From Candidatus Sumerlaeota bacterium (lineage in GTDB: Bacteria > Sumerlaeota > Sumerlaeia > Sumerlaeales > Sumerlaeaceae), in assembly GCA_026398535.1 (NCBI GenBank), contig JAPLSQ010000012.1:1-64000 (forward strand): a stretch of DNA of 64,000 nt. Reading direction: 5' to 3'. The stretch's first letter is position 1; every line of letters begins with the position of its first letter. Under the pieces are notes generated by a model. The model saw nothing but the letters and a program-made list of their open reading frames with translations. It did no database searches and had not been told where the DNA came from. Position numbers and translations under genes: made by a program. Below are positions 19,281 through 29,097 of the stretch, piece after piece.

Positions 19281-20931
19281 CAAGTGTTCCCGCCGCCGTT
19301 TCTGGCTGTCATTCAGCCTGATCCTTGCGGGGGCGGCGGCGCTGCGTTTTATCCAGATCGGGCGTCTGGAAATGTGGCTCGACGAATGCTGCTCGGTCCT
19401 CACGGCCTTTTCGCCCGAAGGCATCATCAAGGCGCTGCGTTATGATAACAGCCCTCCATTATACTTTTTCATGCTGAAAACATGGATGGCCGCATTCGGG
19501 GCGGGGGCGGTGGGCGTTCGCGCCCTGTCGGCTGTGGCTGGAGTTCTGACAGTGGCGGTGTTGGGGCTGTGGCTGCGCGATTTTGGCATGCCCCGGCGCG
19601 TGTGCCTGTGGGCAATGCTCCTGATGACGCTGGCTCCGCTGCAAATTCATTATTCGCAGGAAACGCGCATGTATGCGCCCGCCACCCTTTTTGTGGTGTG
19701 CGCTTGCTGGGGGCTGACGCGCGCGCTGCGCGTTGCGAGATCGGGCGGTGTGTCTGTTTCGTCGATGATGACGCCATGGTGCGCGCATGGAGCATTCGTG
19801 CTGGCGTCGCTGCTGACCCATGATCTTGGGCTGGTGTTCATCCCGGCATACTGGCTTGCGGCGCGGATCATGCGCCCGCCGCGCGGGGCGTTTGGCGCGC
19901 TTTTGGCGGCACATGCCGTTGCGGCGGCGCTTTACCTGCCGTGGCTTGCTCATGTCATTCAACAGCCCAAAACCGACGCGCTGGCGTGGGCGGCGCCGGC
20001 GTGGCGCGCCACTTCTTCCTGGCTGTTCATTCCGCTGTCGCTGGAGGCGCTTGGCGTCGGCGGATGGCTGCCCCCGTATATCAGAATTCCGTCGCCTGCG
20101 CCGGCTGTCTGTGCGGCATCGTCGGCGTGGTTCATCCTGCTTGGCGTGTGCGCGGCGGCGCAATGGTGGAGGAAGCGCGGATACTCGCGCCAGATTGCCG
20201 TGTTTGGCATTCTTGGCGCGGCGCCGCTTGTTTTTCTTTTCGTTTACTCGGTTTTATGGAAGCCTGTGTATGTTGTGGGGCGTTATGATGTTCTGTCGCA
20301 GCCATTCTATTTATCAATCATGGCTGTTGGAGCGCATGTGCTCCAGTTGCGGCTTGCGCTGCGTAGCAGGTTGCTGGCGGTCGCGGCGCTTTGGGGTGTG
20401 ACGGCAGCGCTGGCTCTTGCGGCGCTGGCTCCGCGTTACGCGGCTGCGCCGCCGGGACTGGCGACGCATCCCCAAGGCGCCCGCGGAGAATATCTTGCCC
20501 GTCATGCGGAGCCGGATGATCTGGTGGTCTGCCTTGATCTTGAGGGCGCAAAAATCGCTTATCAAATGCTGTTGCGCGGCATCCGCGCCGGCTTGGTGAC
20601 GTTCCCTTTTGAAACAAGACGTCACTTCGGCTGGGCAGACGCGGAAGGCAGTCTTAAGGGCGACGGACCGGATAAACTGCGTGCCGAGGCGCAGTCCCTT
20701 ATGAACTTGTTCAAACCGCCCGCGGCACGCCACAAGCGCCTGTGGATTTTCCAACCGCCCGCGTCGCGGCTTGCCGATGACGCGGGACCAGGCGGGATCC
20801 GCCGCGGCGGACGGGCGCGCATTGCGGATATCCTGTTGTCCACAGCCAAGGACAATGGAATGATACCCGCGAAATTGTCTCCTGATAATCTCGGCATCCT
20901 TGTGATGATTCCCGGTGAAATCCAGCGTTGA
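19273..20931 (+). CDS. Polytopic membrane glycosyltransferase, GT39/PMT type
   Basis: About 552 residues with some ten membrane spans. It carries the family motifs LEMWLDECCSVL (first acidic loop), DNSPPLYFFMLKTW and HYSQETRMYAP. The C-terminal soluble part (about 150 residues) contains EPDDLVVCLDLEGAKI. It probably transfers a sugar from a polyprenyl-phosphate donor at the outer face of the inner membrane. The start is taken as GTG 19273 (GGGG ten bases upstream); a TTG at 19264 is also possible. The gene overlaps the 3' end of the M14 gene, suggesting coupled translation. It belongs to the same superfamily as the minus-strand cluster at 6.8-11.8 kb. Confidence 0.82.
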   Translation: MADKCSRRRFWLSFSLILAGAAALRFIQIGRLEMWLDECCSVLTAFSPEGIIKALRYDNSPPLYFFMLKTWMAAFGAGAVGVRALSAVAGVLTVAVLGLWLRDFGMPRRVCLWAMLLMTLAPLQIHYSQETRMYAPATLFVVCACWGLTRALRVARSGGVSVSSMMTPWCAHGAFVLASLLTHDLGLVFIPAYWLAARIMRPPRGAFGALLAAHAVAAALYLPWLAHVIQQPKTDALAWAAPAWRATSSWLFIPLSLEALGVGGWLPPYIRIPSPAPAVCAASSAWFILLGVCAAAQWWRKRGYSRQIAVFGILGAAPLVFLFVYSVLWKPVYVVGRYDVLSQPFYLSIMAVGAHVLQLRLALRSRLLAVAALWGVTAALALAALAPRYAAAPPGLATHPQGARGEYLARHAEPDDLVVCLDLEGAKIAYQMLLRGIRAGLVTFPFETRRHFGWADAEGSLKGDGPDKLRAEAQSLMNLFKPPAARHKRLWIFQPPASRLADDAGPGGIRRGGRARIADILLSTAKDNGMIPAKLSPDNLGILVMIPGEIQR

Positions 20932-20973
20932 TACAAACTTTTTGGTGAAAGATATTATTGTCGATGGAGGCGC

Positions 20974-23349
20974 ATGATGCTCATTGCACAAGTTGAACAT
21001 GAAAACGGTATACCATTGATCAGGCTTTCCGGCCGTTTTGACGGGCTTGGGGCCACGGTGTTCGAGAGTGAAACGGCGGCGCTGGCGGATGAAAGCGCGG
21101 TGTGCTGGGTGATCGATTGCGCAAATGTTGATTATCTGTCGAGTGCGGGGATCAGGGTGATTATTGCCGCGGAAAAACGGCTCCGGGCGCGAGGCGGAAA
21201 ACTGATCATGTGCGGACTGGCGTCGGGCGTGGCGCTTGTTCTTGAAATGACGGGTTTGTTCAAACAATTCAACGTGGCGGACGGAGTTGCCAGCGCGCTC
21301 GCCAGCGCGCACGGCGGCCAGACATCGTCTTTGAACCGTGTTCACAAGATCATTGGCGGGGTGGACTATGATTTGTGCCGCCTTGCGTCCACGCAGCCCT
21401 GCGTCCTTGATTTGTGGGGATCGTTTCAACTGTCCGGGCGATTGCCGTTGCCCGATGATCTGATCCCGGCTCAGCTCGGCGATCTGGGAATAGCCGTGGG
21501 GTGGGGGGGAATGGGGGCTGACAGGGTGCAAGCCGCCGAGGCCGCGGGCGATCTTTTCACTGGCGTGAACTTTGCCGCCGTGCGGCCGGCGGATGGCTAT
21601 TGCCAGCCTGATTACATCGTGACGTCGCATCCGCAGGAACAGACTGTCCATGTCCTGTCCGCAGTGGGATTGTCCGGATCGCCGTCCTTTCGGCTCGAGG
21701 CTCATTCCTCCCCGCCGTTCACGCTTCGCACACTGGCCGGGGACATCTGCGCGATGTGCGCCGATAAGGCGGGCAACGGGCCGGTTATTGCGGGGATTGT
21801 GCTTTCGGGACAAGCCTCGCTGATAAGCGGTTCATATTTTGCGGATGCCCAAAGCATGAGCCGCAATGTCCGGACGCGGGAGACGATCGCCGGGGGCGGC
21901 AACATTCTGCTGGCCGGCCTTGTGATTCGAAGCGACAATCCCGATGAGCTGGCTGACGCCCGGATTGCCGCTGTGCGCGCCGCGATGGGACAGGCGGACG
22001 CGCCGCCGGAGCAGTTGATCATCAATGCGCGCGGCCTGACACTCAAGGAATCGAATGATTCCGCGGTGTCTGATGATCCGCGGGACATGATGCTGGAAAT
22101 GGTCACCGCTGAGAATCTGCTGAATGTGATGTGTGTTGAGCCGGACACGGAATTGACAGGCGCGCGGGTGTGGATCTATCTCCCCGCTTCCACGCGTTCG
22201 GCTCAGGAAAAACTCCTGCAAATAGATGGACTGGACAAGGCCATGTTGCGCGAGGAGTGGGAAGTCATCATCCGCCGCGTTTACAGTGACGCGGGGCGCG
22301 TTTTGCTCACTCCGTTGCAGGGGGGGTTCAGCGCGTCAACCTTCCATGTGACGGGTTATGACCGTGACGGCAAGCGGCTCTTGCCCACCGTTCTGAAAAT
22401 CAGCTCGCCGGAAAATATACGGCGCGAGGAGGAAGCGTGCCGGCATTATGTTCAGAAGTATATCCTGAATAACAGCGCGCAAATACTGGGGACGGCGCGG
22501 CAGGGGAGCTGGGCGGGGCTGTGTTACAATTTCGTGGGCATCTCGGGGCCGGAATGCCGCCTGAACTGGCTGCGCGACCATTACATGCGCCGGCCTGTCA
22601 GCGAACTCCTTCCCCTCTTCGACCGGATTTTCACGGATATTCTCAAGCCGTGGTATGGCCAGCCGCGTTGGGAAATGCTGACGCCGTATGCTGATCACGT
22701 GCCCAGCCGCGTGTTTTTCCCGCGGCTTGTGGAGGACGCCGAGAAGGCGTTTGGCATTTCGGCAGATGAGCCGATGATCGGGTGCCCCGAACTGGGCTTG
22801 GAACTGCCAAATCCATATCATGGCCTTAAGCATGTTTATCCGGCGCGGCGCGAACGGGCCAGGATGTGGTACACGGCGGTCTGCCATGGCGATCTCAATA
22901 TGCAGAATATTCTGCTCGACGAGCGCGAGAACATCTACGTCATTGATTTTTCTGAGACCAGGCCGCGCAACGTCGTTTCTGATTTCGCGCGGCTCGAACC
23001 GATCTTCATCCTGGAAACAGCGCGTGTCGACAACGGCGACGATGTCCGAAATCTGCTGGAGTTTGTTGAGGGATTGTCGCGGGCCGAATCGCTTGCCGCG
23101 CCCGCCCCTTTCACCTATAAGGGGAGTGATCCCATGGTCGGGAAGGCTTACCACATGATCTGCCGTCTGCGCAGATACGCGAAGACCGTCACGTTGTTCG
23201 AAACGAGCATGCTGCCCTATTGGCTGGCGGTGCTGGAGTGGACGCTTCCCGTGGTGTCATATATTAGCGTCAATACGGCGGTCAAACGTCTCGCGCTTTA
23301 TGTTTCAGCAATCTTGTGGCGCAACGTTCTGGCGGAGGAGCCGGAGTGA
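20974..23349 (+). CDS. STAS-domain / kinase-like fusion protein
   Basis: 791 residues in three parts. Residues 1-110 are a STAS domain like SpoIIAA/RsbV, with DYLSSAGIRVIIAAEKRL carrying the serine that partner-switching kinases phosphorylate. Residues about 120-400 form an alpha/beta region I do not recognise. Residues about 440-790 resemble an aminoglycoside-phosphotransferase-type kinase: LQGGFSAST (glycine loop), VLKISS (lysine), VCHGDLNMQNILLD (catalytic HGDxxxxN) and VIDFSE (metal-binding DF). The ATG at 20974/20977 follows GGAGG. It probably combines anti-sigma-antagonist-like signalling with small-molecule or protein phosphorylation, but target and pathway are unknown. No adjacent RsbW or sigma-factor gene is seen. 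Confidence 0.78.
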   Translation: MMLIAQVEHENGIPLIRLSGRFDGLGATVFESETAALADESAVCWVIDCANVDYLSSAGIRVIIAAEKRLRARGGKLIMCGLASGVALVLEMTGLFKQFNVADGVASALASAHGGQTSSLNRVHKIIGGVDYDLCRLASTQPCVLDLWGSFQLSGRLPLPDDLIPAQLGDLGIAVGWGGMGADRVQAAEAAGDLFTGVNFAAVRPADGYCQPDYIVTSHPQEQTVHVLSAVGLSGSPSFRLEAHSSPPFTLRTLAGDICAMCADKAGNGPVIAGIVLSGQASLISGSYFADAQSMSRNVRTRETIAGGGNILLAGLVIRSDNPDELADARIAAVRAAMGQADAPPEQLIINARGLTLKESNDSAVSDDPRDMMLEMVTAENLLNVMCVEPDTELTGARVWIYLPASTRSAQEKLLQIDGLDKAMLREEWEVIIRRVYSDAGRVLLTPLQGGFSASTFHVTGYDRDGKRLLPTVLKISSPENIRREEEACRHYVQKYILNNSAQILGTARQGSWAGLCYNFVGISGPECRLNWLRDHYMRRPVSELLPLFDRIFTDILKPWYGQPRWEMLTPYADHVPSRVFFPRLVEDAEKAFGISADEPMIGCPELGLELPNPYHGLKHVYPARRERARMWYTAVCHGDLNMQNILLDERENIYVIDFSETRPRNVVSDFARLEPIFILETARVDNGDDVRNLLEFVEGLSRAESLAAPAPFTYKGSDPMVGKAYHMICRLRRYAKTVTLFETSMLPYWLAVLEWTLPVVSYISVNTAVKRLALYVSAILWRNVLAEEPE

Positions 23350-23375
23350 TGGCGCGAGATTGTTGGGAACGGGCA

Positions 23376-24737
23376 TCAGGCGTCTGAATCGTTTTTCTTG
23401 CGCGCCTCATTGCGCAGCTTCTCCCACCATTGCATGCGCTTGATGATCTCGCGCTCGAAGCCTATGTTGGGCGGCTCATAGAACAGGCGCGTTTTCACCT
23501 GATCGGGCAGAAATGTCTGCGCGGAGAAACGCTTCTCCGCATCATGGTCATACTGATACCCCTTGCCGTAACCGGCTTCCTTCATGAGTTGTGTGGGGGC
23601 GTTGCGTATGTGCAGCGGAACGGGCAGCGCGCCGGTTTTTTCAATCTCGGCTTTGACGCGTAATTCGGCGGTATAGGCAGCGTTGCTTTTTGGGGCGGCG
23701 GCGAGGTAAATGGCGCACTGGATGAGCGCCAGTTCACCTTCAGGTGAACCGAGCGCGGCATAAGCCTCGCGCGCCGCGAGCGCGACAATGAGCGCCTGCG
23801 GATCGGCGTTGCCGACATCCTCGCTGGCGAAGCGCACCATTCGGCGCGCCAGGAACAGCGGGTCCTCGCCCGAGGCCAGCATTCGCCCGATCCAGTAGAC
23901 GGCCGCCTGCGCGTCGCTGCCGCGCATGGCTTTGTGGAGCGCGCTGATCGTGTTGTAGTGCTCCTCGCCGGTCTTATCATAGATCAGGTGCTGCCGCTGC
24001 AGCGCCTGCTTGATGATTTCGCCATCGATGCGTTTGCCCGCCTCATCTGGTTGCGTGATTTCCGCCGCGAATTCGATCAGATTGAGCGCGCGCCGCGCGT
24101 CCCCGTCGCACACTGAGGCAATCTGTTCCAGCGCCCGCTCGGCAACTGTCAGTCCGGCCGCTCCCAGCCCGCGCGTCTTGTCGGCCAGCGCCGCGCGCAA
24201 GATCATCAGAAGGTTTTCCTCTGTGAGCGCTTTTAGGATGAAGACTTGGCATCGCGACAGAAGGGCCGAGATCACCGAGAATGAGGGGTTTTCTGTTGTC
24301 GCTCCGATAAGAATGATTGAGCCGTCCTCGACGAATGGCAGAAAGGCGTCCTGCTGCGCCTTGTTGAACCGGTGGATTTCGTCGATGAAAAGGATGGTGC
24401 GTTTGCCGCTGCGGCTGAGGGTGGAGCGCGCGTGTTCCATGACCGCCTTTGCGTCCTTGATGGACGCCGCGACCGCGCTCATCGACATGAAATCGGATTT
24501 CGTGTGTCGTGCGATGATGGCCGCAAGCGTGGTCTTGCCGCTTCCGGGCGGTCCCCAGAAGATCATGGAGCGCAATTTGTCGCCGCTGATGAGCGCGTGC
24601 AGGGGAGCTCCTTCGCCGACGACCTCGCTCTGCCCCACAAACTCGTCGAGCGTTCGCGGGCGCATGCGGTCGGCAAGCGGGGCGCTCTCTCTCGCGGCTT
24701 TCTGGCCGCGGGCCTCTATCGAGTCAAAAAATTCCAT
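23376..24737 (-). CDS. rarA: Replication-associated recombination protein A (AAA+ ATPase)
   Basis: A clamp-loader-like ATPase (MgsA/RarA, related to eukaryotic WRNIP1) acting at stalled replication forks. In 453 residues: RPRTLDEFVGQSEVVGEG, Walker A GPPGSGKTTLA (near residue 65), Walker B LFIDEIHRFNKAQQD, sensor 1 GATTENPSF, and the C-terminal helical tetramerisation region with QYDHDAEKRFSAQTFLP. Length and motif order are standard. It starts 32 bases after a small possible DNA-binding gene and converges on the STAS-kinase gene. Assignment is firm. Confidence 0.95.
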   Translation of the reverse strand: MEFFDSIEARGQKAARESAPLADRMRPRTLDEFVGQSEVVGEGAPLHALISGDKLRSMIFWGPPGSGKTTLAAIIARHTKSDFMSMSAVAASIKDAKAVMEHARSTLSRSGKRTILFIDEIHRFNKAQQDAFLPFVEDGSIILIGATTENPSFSVISALLSRCQVFILKALTEENLLMILRAALADKTRGLGAAGLTVAERALEQIASVCDGDARRALNLIEFAAEITQPDEAGKRIDGEIIKQALQRQHLIYDKTGEEHYNTISALHKAMRGSDAQAAVYWIGRMLASGEDPLFLARRMVRFASEDVGNADPQALIVALAAREAYAALGSPEGELALIQCAIYLAAAPKSNAAYTAELRVKAEIEKTGALPVPLHIRNAPTQLMKEAGYGKGYQYDHDAEKRFSAQTFLPDQVKTRLFYEPPNIGFEREIIKRMQWWEKLRNEARKKNDSDA

Positions 24738-24769
24738 GGTCCGCCGCCACAGTCCGGCCGCCGCGGCGC

Positions 24770-25120
24770 TTATTCATCGATGGCGTATCTGCTGCTGCGG
24801 TTGGGCAGCAGGTCGTCGATGTCATAATTCACTCCATAGACCTGCTTGAGATTTAATATCCGCTGGCGGGTTTCGGGCGAGACGCGCCCATTCTTGTCGG
24901 CGAAATTGCTCTCTCCATCCATCGCCGACATCACAATCTCTTCGATGAACTGGCCCAGCGTGTAATCCTTCAGCTCCGCCAGCCCTTTCATCACCTTGAC
25001 AAGGCGCAGCTCAATTCTAACCCCCACCAGTATGCGCTCGATACCCGGCGCGTTTCTCACGGTCTTACGCGAACGCCGGGGTTTCTTCCCCGAGACATCA
25101 TGTGCTGGCGTGTTTTTCAT
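24770..25120 (-). CDS. Small hypothetical protein, possible ribbon-helix-helix fold
   Basis: 116 residues. The first 25 are basic (KKPRRSRKTVR). The middle, VGVRIELRLVKVMKGLAELK followed by DYTLGQFIEEIVMSAM, has the strand-helix-helix pattern of ribbon-helix-helix DNA-binding proteins. The tail, with RQRILNLKQVYGVNYDIDDL, does not match a domain I know. It reads into rarA with a 32-base gap, so the two are probably co-transcribed, and it is divergent from the EutN/CcmL gene. The RHH call is a shape judgement only. Confidence 0.6.
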   Translation of the reverse strand: MKNTPAHDVSGKKPRRSRKTVRNAPGIERILVGVRIELRLVKVMKGLAELKDYTLGQFIEEIVMSAMDGESNFADKNGRVSPETRQRILNLKQVYGVNYDIDDLLPNRSSRYAIDE

Positions 25121-25260
25121 TGGAGAAAAATTTCCTTTACGGCAAAATGATTTTCATAAAGTATTAATTTGATAGTGTGAAAGCCCGCCAGCAAGAGAAA
25201 CATTGCCTTTCTTTCCTGATGGCGGAAGACAACAAACATTCAAATGGATCGGATTGTCTG

Positions 25261-25545
25261 ATGTTTTTGGCAAAAGTTGTCGGGAAAGTGATCTCCACTG
25301 AAAAGTACGAGGTTTATGCAAGCAAAAAGCTTCTTGTTGTTCAAAAGCTCAGCCTGGACCGCAAGCCCTCGGGTCTGCCCACGATCGCGATCGATTATGT
25401 CGGCGCGGGCGAAGGAAATCTTGTGCTCGTGGGGGCGGCGCCCGGGCTGGCCTCGGTGGTTTTCAATTTCCCCAAAGCGCCGATACGCGAGCTGATCATG
25501 GGCATCGTCGACACCGTGGAGATCAGCCAGAAGAGCAATTCCTGA
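25261..25545 (+). CDS. Bacterial microcompartment vertex protein, EutN/CcmL family
   Basis: A 94-residue protein that forms pentamers capping the vertices of bacterial microcompartment shells. From the ATG at 25261 it reads [20 protein letters not shown], then [29 protein letters not shown] and [10 protein letters not shown], matching the EutN/CcmL beta-barrel (start, GAGxGDxVLV loop, final GIVDxVE strand). The frame extends 28 codons upstream, but those residues do not fit the family. No BMC hexamer (BMC-H) or trimer gene adjoins it, so it is an orphan here; the tagged PduL at 39.5 kb is the only other likely compartment protein in the window. Confidence 0.85.
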   Translation: MFLAKVVGKVISTEKYEVYASKKLLVVQKLSLDRKPSGLPTIAIDYVGAGEGNLVLVGAAPGLASVVFNFPKAPIRELIMGIVDTVEISQKSNS

Positions 25546-25837
25546 AGCGAGCCGGTTCAAGTCCGCTGTCCGATCATCTTTGGGGCAAGGGCACATTAGC
25601 AATGTCCGCCGATTCATCCCATGTTCTCCGCCGTCACGGATGTGCCCGCGCGCAGTTCCCCATGCGCATAAAATTCACGCCTGTCTGTTCTGGTTTTATT
25701 CAGAGCATTTCCGGATAACGGCGCGGATGCCGCATCGGCGCGCAACCGGTCGTGAACAAGTCGTGTCCACGGACAACAGACTTGGGGATGAGGCATATCA
25801 TTATCCGGATGATTTAGAACCAAGGAGTTCACCCTTA

Positions 25838-27295
25838 ATGGGCAAGGTTACCGGCTTCCTGGAAATCAGGCGTCAGATTGTGGAAGGCCGTCCGGCTGAA
25901 GAGCGCGTGCGCGATTACAAGCAGGTGTGCGCCGAAGCGCCGGTTGAACTCGTGCGCGAGCAGGGCGCTCGATGCATGGATTGCGGCATTCCTTTCTGCC
26001 ATACCGGTTGCCCGCTGGGCAACATCATCCCCGATTGGAACGACTTTGCCTACCGCAACCTCTGGCACGAAGCCATCGACCGCCTGCATGCGACCAACAA
26101 TTTCCCGGAATTTACAGGCTGGGTGTGCCCGGCTCCTTGCGAGTCGGCCTGCGTTCTGGGCATCAATGACGATCCCGTGACCATCAAGCAGATCGAACTG
26201 GCTATCATCGACCGCGCGTTCAAGGCTGGCTGGGTCAAGCCCATCATCCCAAAGGCGCGCACCGGTAAAAAAGTTGCCATTATCGGGTCCGGCCCGTCGG
26301 GTCTTGCCTGCGCGCAACAGCTCAACCGCGCGGGGCACGCCGTCACGGTCTTTGAGCGCGCCGACCGCATCGGGGGGCTGCTGGTCTATGGCATACCCGA
26401 TTTCAAGATGGAAAAGTGGATCGTCGAGCGCCGCGTCAATCTTATGATGGAGGAGGGCGTGATCTTCAGGACCAACGCGAACGCCGGTGTCAATGTGTCT
26501 CTTACTGAGCTGCGGCGCGAATTCGACGCCATCGTGCTGTGCTGCGGCGCGACGCGCCCGCGCGACCTTGCCGTGCCTGGACGCGATCTCGATGGCATCG
26601 TCTTCGCGATGGATTTTCTTCCCCAGCAGAACCGCCGGATCGCGGGCGGGAAATTCATCGCCGACAAGGAAATTCTTGCGACAGACAAACACGTCATTGT
26701 CATCGGCGGCGGCGACACGGGCAGCGACTGCGTGGGCGTCTCGCTGCGCCAGGGATGCGCCTCCATCCGGCAGTTCGAGCTTTTCCCCATGCCGCCGGAA
26801 ACGCGCACACCCGAAATGCCATGGCCCACATATCCCATGATTCTGCGATCCTCTTCGTCGCATGAGGAGGGGTTCGCGACGAACAGACTCACGCGCGAAT
26901 GGAGCATCAACACAAAAGCCTTCACGGGCGGCAACGGCCGGGTGAACAAACTGCACGGAGTGCGCCTTGAATGGGAGGCGCCGCCCGGCGGCAGCGGGCG
27001 CACGCAAATGAGGGACATCCCCGGCAGCGAATTCACGATTGATGCCGATCTCGTCATCCTTGCCATGGGATTCCTCGGACCTGAAACCGCGGGCGCCATC
27101 GAACACTTCAATCTCCAGTTGGACGCCCGCGGCAATGTGAAGTGCGGTCATGATTACATGTCGAGCCAGCCTGGCATCTTCGCGGCTGGCGACATGCGCC
27201 GCGGCCAGTCGCTCGTCGTCTGGGCCATCATGGAAGGGCGCCAGGCCGCCAAAGACGTGGACCGGCGCCTCATGGGTGAGACGCATCTGCCTTGA
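25838..27295 (+). CDS. gltD: Glutamate synthase small (beta) subunit, NADPH-dependent
   Basis: Flavoprotein passing NADPH electrons to the large subunit for glutamate synthesis from glutamine and 2-oxoglutarate. In 485 residues: N-terminal Fe-S cysteines [17 protein letters not shown] and CPAPCESAC, the FAD-binding [26 protein letters not shown], the NAD(P)H-binding GGGDTGSDC, and the C-terminal FAD motif [25 protein letters not shown] lies ten bases before the ATG at 25838, which sets the start against an open frame reaching back to 25580. The gltB partner is not next to it in this window. A related role in another reductase complex is possible, but length and motifs fit GltD. Confidence 0.94.
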   Translation: MGKVTGFLEIRRQIVEGRPAEERVRDYKQVCAEAPVELVREQGARCMDCGIPFCHTGCPLGNIIPDWNDFAYRNLWHEAIDRLHATNNFPEFTGWVCPAPCESACVLGINDDPVTIKQIELAIIDRAFKAGWVKPIIPKARTGKKVAIIGSGPSGLACAQQLNRAGHAVTVFERADRIGGLLVYGIPDFKMEKWIVERRVNLMMEEGVIFRTNANAGVNVSLTELRREFDAIVLCCGATRPRDLAVPGRDLDGIVFAMDFLPQQNRRIAGGKFIADKEILATDKHVIVIGGGDTGSDCVGVSLRQGCASIRQFELFPMPPETRTPEMPWPTYPMILRSSSSHEEGFATNRLTREWSINTKAFTGGNGRVNKLHGVRLEWEAPPGGSGRTQMRDIPGSEFTIDADLVILAMGFLGPETAGAIEHFNLQLDARGNVKCGHDYMSSQPGIFAAGDMRRGQSLVVWAIMEGRQAAKDVDRRLMGETHLP

Positions 27296-27362
27296 TATTC
27301 CAAATTTCCGCGGTTCAATGGGTTTGAAACTGTATGATCGGATGGCATAAGAAGGAGCGGCG

Positions 27363-27869
27363 ATGACTATGAAGCACGGCAACAGACTCACTTGCGGACG
27401 CCCCGCGGCGGCGGGATGGATTCTTCCGGTGATTGCCGGATTCATTTTATTGTTGCCGGCGCTGTCCCCGGCGGTTGTCGAGGTGGGATCCGCCGTTGTC
27501 GTCTCCCCCCGGGCCTCAGCGACAATTGCCGCCCCGGCTGGAACAATTGAACTCAAGGAAGCTGACAGAGGCCGGACGATCGTTATCCGGCGCGGTCAGC
27601 GTCTTCGCCTGAGTCTTCCAGCAAATCCTTCAACCGGATATCAGTGGGAAATCGCCGCGATCAACCGTAACGTTTTGCGCCCGGAAGGACATTCCTTCCA
27701 AAGGTCTTCGCGCCTGCCTGGATCAGTCGGAGCCGACAGCTTTTTCTTCCGCGCGGCCAGACCGGGGCGAACCGAGTTGCGGCTTTATTACGTGCGCCCA
27801 TTCTCCGGCGGCATCGGTCCCGCCAACATCTGGCGGGCCAATATTATCGTGGATAACTGGCTTTACTAA
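27363..27869 (+). CDS. Exported chagasin-like (I42) cysteine-protease inhibitor
   Basis: 168 residues. A signal or membrane segment ([21 protein letters not shown]) is followed by a single I42 domain: [15 protein letters not shown] (the NPTTGY loop), then [20 protein letters not shown] and YVRPF, which correspond to the three inhibitory loops. Such proteins block papain-family cysteine proteases in the periplasm or outside the cell. The ATG at 27363 has GGAG five bases upstream. It ends IIVDNWLY, which superficially resembles the [DE]WxLY tail described below but has the Trp one position nearer the end; I treat it as the last beta strand, not that signal. Confidence 0.85.
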   Translation: MTMKHGNRLTCGRPAAAGWILPVIAGFILLLPALSPAVVEVGSAVVVSPRASATIAAPAGTIELKEADRGRTIVIRRGQRLRLSLPANPSTGYQWEIAAINRNVLRPEGHSFQRSSRLPGSVGADSFFFRAARPGRTELRLYYVRPFSGGIGPANIWRANIIVDNWLY

Positions 27870-27916
27870 CCGTTTCCGGCGGAATGCGCTGTTGCGAGCC
27901 TCGCGCATGATGGGGA

Positions 27917-28951
27917 TTAAAAATGGTCTTCGGACAGGGAGCGAAGCGTTTCCGCCGCCAGTTCGGGCGTGATGTCGCGTTGCGGCATCGCGAGCATTTC
28001 GAATCCGACCATGAATTTCTGGATTGCCGCTGAACGCAACAATGGAGGATAGAAATGGGCGTGAATGCGCCAGTGGGGATGGGCGCGCCCGCCGACCGGC
28101 GCCTGATGAAAGCCCATAGTGTAAGGGAATGACACACGGAAAAGGTTGTCGTAGCGCGTGGTCAGGCGCTTGAGGATGTTGGCCAGGCCCGTTTTGTCCC
28201 CAGGGCCGAAATCATTCATGTCGGCCAGCGGACGCGCCGGCAGGAGCATGGTTTCATAGGGCCATTTGGCCCAGAACGGCACGAGCGCCGCCCACGCGTC
28301 ATTGCGGCACACGACGCGTTCGGCGCGCCGGAGTTCTTCATCCTGATAATCGTCCAGAAGGGCGCGCCCGTCGTGAGTTTCAAAATAGCGCCGTTGTGAT
28401 TCATCTTCTTTGGCGGGTTCGGTTGGAATGTTTTCGGTTGCCCAGATTTGCCCGTGCGGGTGGGGATTGCTGCATCCCATGATGGCGCCCTTGTTCTCGA
28501 AAATCTGGACATTGCGGATATGCTCCAGCGCGCCAAGCTCTCTGAATTGCTCCATCCATGCGTCGATGACACAGGCGATGGCATCCTCGCTCATCTGCGC
28601 GAGCGTCAGGGAATGGTCGGGTGAGAAGCAAATGACACGGCACGTTCCCCGCTCTCTTCTTGCCGCGAACAGAGGATTGGCATCGGCCTGTGACGCCGGC
28701 GCGTCGGGCAGCAACGCGGCGAAATCGTTTTCGAACACGAAAGTCCCCTGATAATCCGGATTTCGCGCGCCGCCAGCCCTCTCGTTTCCGGGGCAAAGGT
28801 AGCATTTCGGGTCGTATGTTGGGCGCGTTTCGGGGGGCGTTTGTTCAACCTTGCCCTGCCATGGGCGCTTGAGGCGGTGGGGGCTTACAAGCAGCCATTC
28901 GCCGGTGAGCGGATTCAACCGGCTGTGCGGATTTGAAAAGATCGTCTCCAT
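27917..28951 (-). CDS. galT: Galactose-1-phosphate uridylyltransferase
   Basis: Leloir pathway enzyme: UDP-glucose plus galactose-1-phosphate gives glucose-1-phosphate plus UDP-galactose. In 344 residues: [21 protein letters not shown], the zinc Cys pair [17 protein letters not shown], and the active-site triad HPHGQIW with the nucleophilic His. The late motif [20 protein letters not shown] also matches. I took ATG 28951 ([14 protein letters not shown]) because the family starts there; the frame continues upstream to 28999. It converges on the chagasin-like gene and lies downstream of the LacI regulator on the same strand, so sugar control is possible. Assignment is firm. Confidence 0.94.
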   Translation of the reverse strand: METIFSNPHSRLNPLTGEWLLVSPHRLKRPWQGKVEQTPPETRPTYDPKCYLCPGNERAGGARNPDYQGTFVFENDFAALLPDAPASQADANPLFAARRERGTCRVICFSPDHSLTLAQMSEDAIACVIDAWMEQFRELGALEHIRNVQIFENKGAIMGCSNPHPHGQIWATENIPTEPAKEDESQRRYFETHDGRALLDDYQDEELRRAERVVCRNDAWAALVPFWAKWPYETMLLPARPLADMNDFGPGDKTGLANILKRLTTRYDNLFRVSFPYTMGFHQAPVGGRAHPHWRIHAHFYPPLLRSAAIQKFMVGFEMLAMPQRDITPELAAETLRSLSEDHF

Positions 28952-29037
28952 GATTAAAGGCCATGCAACTATGCCGGCGGGCATGGCGTCAACAAACAAG
29001 ACGCGGATATGGTTTCATGATGCGCTTCGCCGGGAGC

Positions 29038-29056
29038 GCGAGCGTCCCCCGCTCGC
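29038..29056. other. Perfect 7-bp hairpin between galT and the LacI gene
   Basis: GCGAGCG / CGCTCGC with a 5-base loop. It sits between the LacI-type regulator stop and the galT start, both on the minus strand, so it could attenuate or end read-through. There is no T-run. Confidence 0.35.
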
Positions 29057-29062
29057 ATATTC

Positions 29063-29097
29063 ACACAAAGCCGCAAAGAAAACAGCGCGAAGAGCTT
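29063..29097 (-). repeat. Dispersed CTTTGCG-type intergenic repeat, diverged copy
   Basis: Read on the minus strand, this begins CTTCGCGCTGTTTTC, then TTTGCGGCTTTGTGTGA. It resembles the copies near 35.3 kb and 60.9-61.0 kb (core CTTCGCGTTCTTTGCG, TCTTTGCGCGAGA). It follows the stop codon of the LacI-type regulator directly. Confidence 0.45.

Noticed and set aside
20314-21813. A 499-codon minus-strand frame across the glycosyltransferase and STAS-kinase genes
   Set aside because: It spans two real plus-strand genes and their boundary; the composition is Arg/Pro/Gln-rich nonsense.
25548-25570. A tRNA T-arm-like string (GGTTCAAGTCC)
   Set aside because: The flanking bases do not pair to form a T stem, and no acceptor or anticodon arm is found around it.
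25835-27556. A 573-codon open frame antisense to gltD
   Set aside because: It lies fully opposite a confidently assigned gene, its translation shows no domain, and GC-rich codon bias makes long antisense frames common here.
27846-27869. The chagasin-like protein end (VDNWLY) as a fifth WxLY tail
   Set aside because: The Trp is two positions from the end rather than three, so the spacing differs; the segment is the expected last strand of the I42 fold with no linker.
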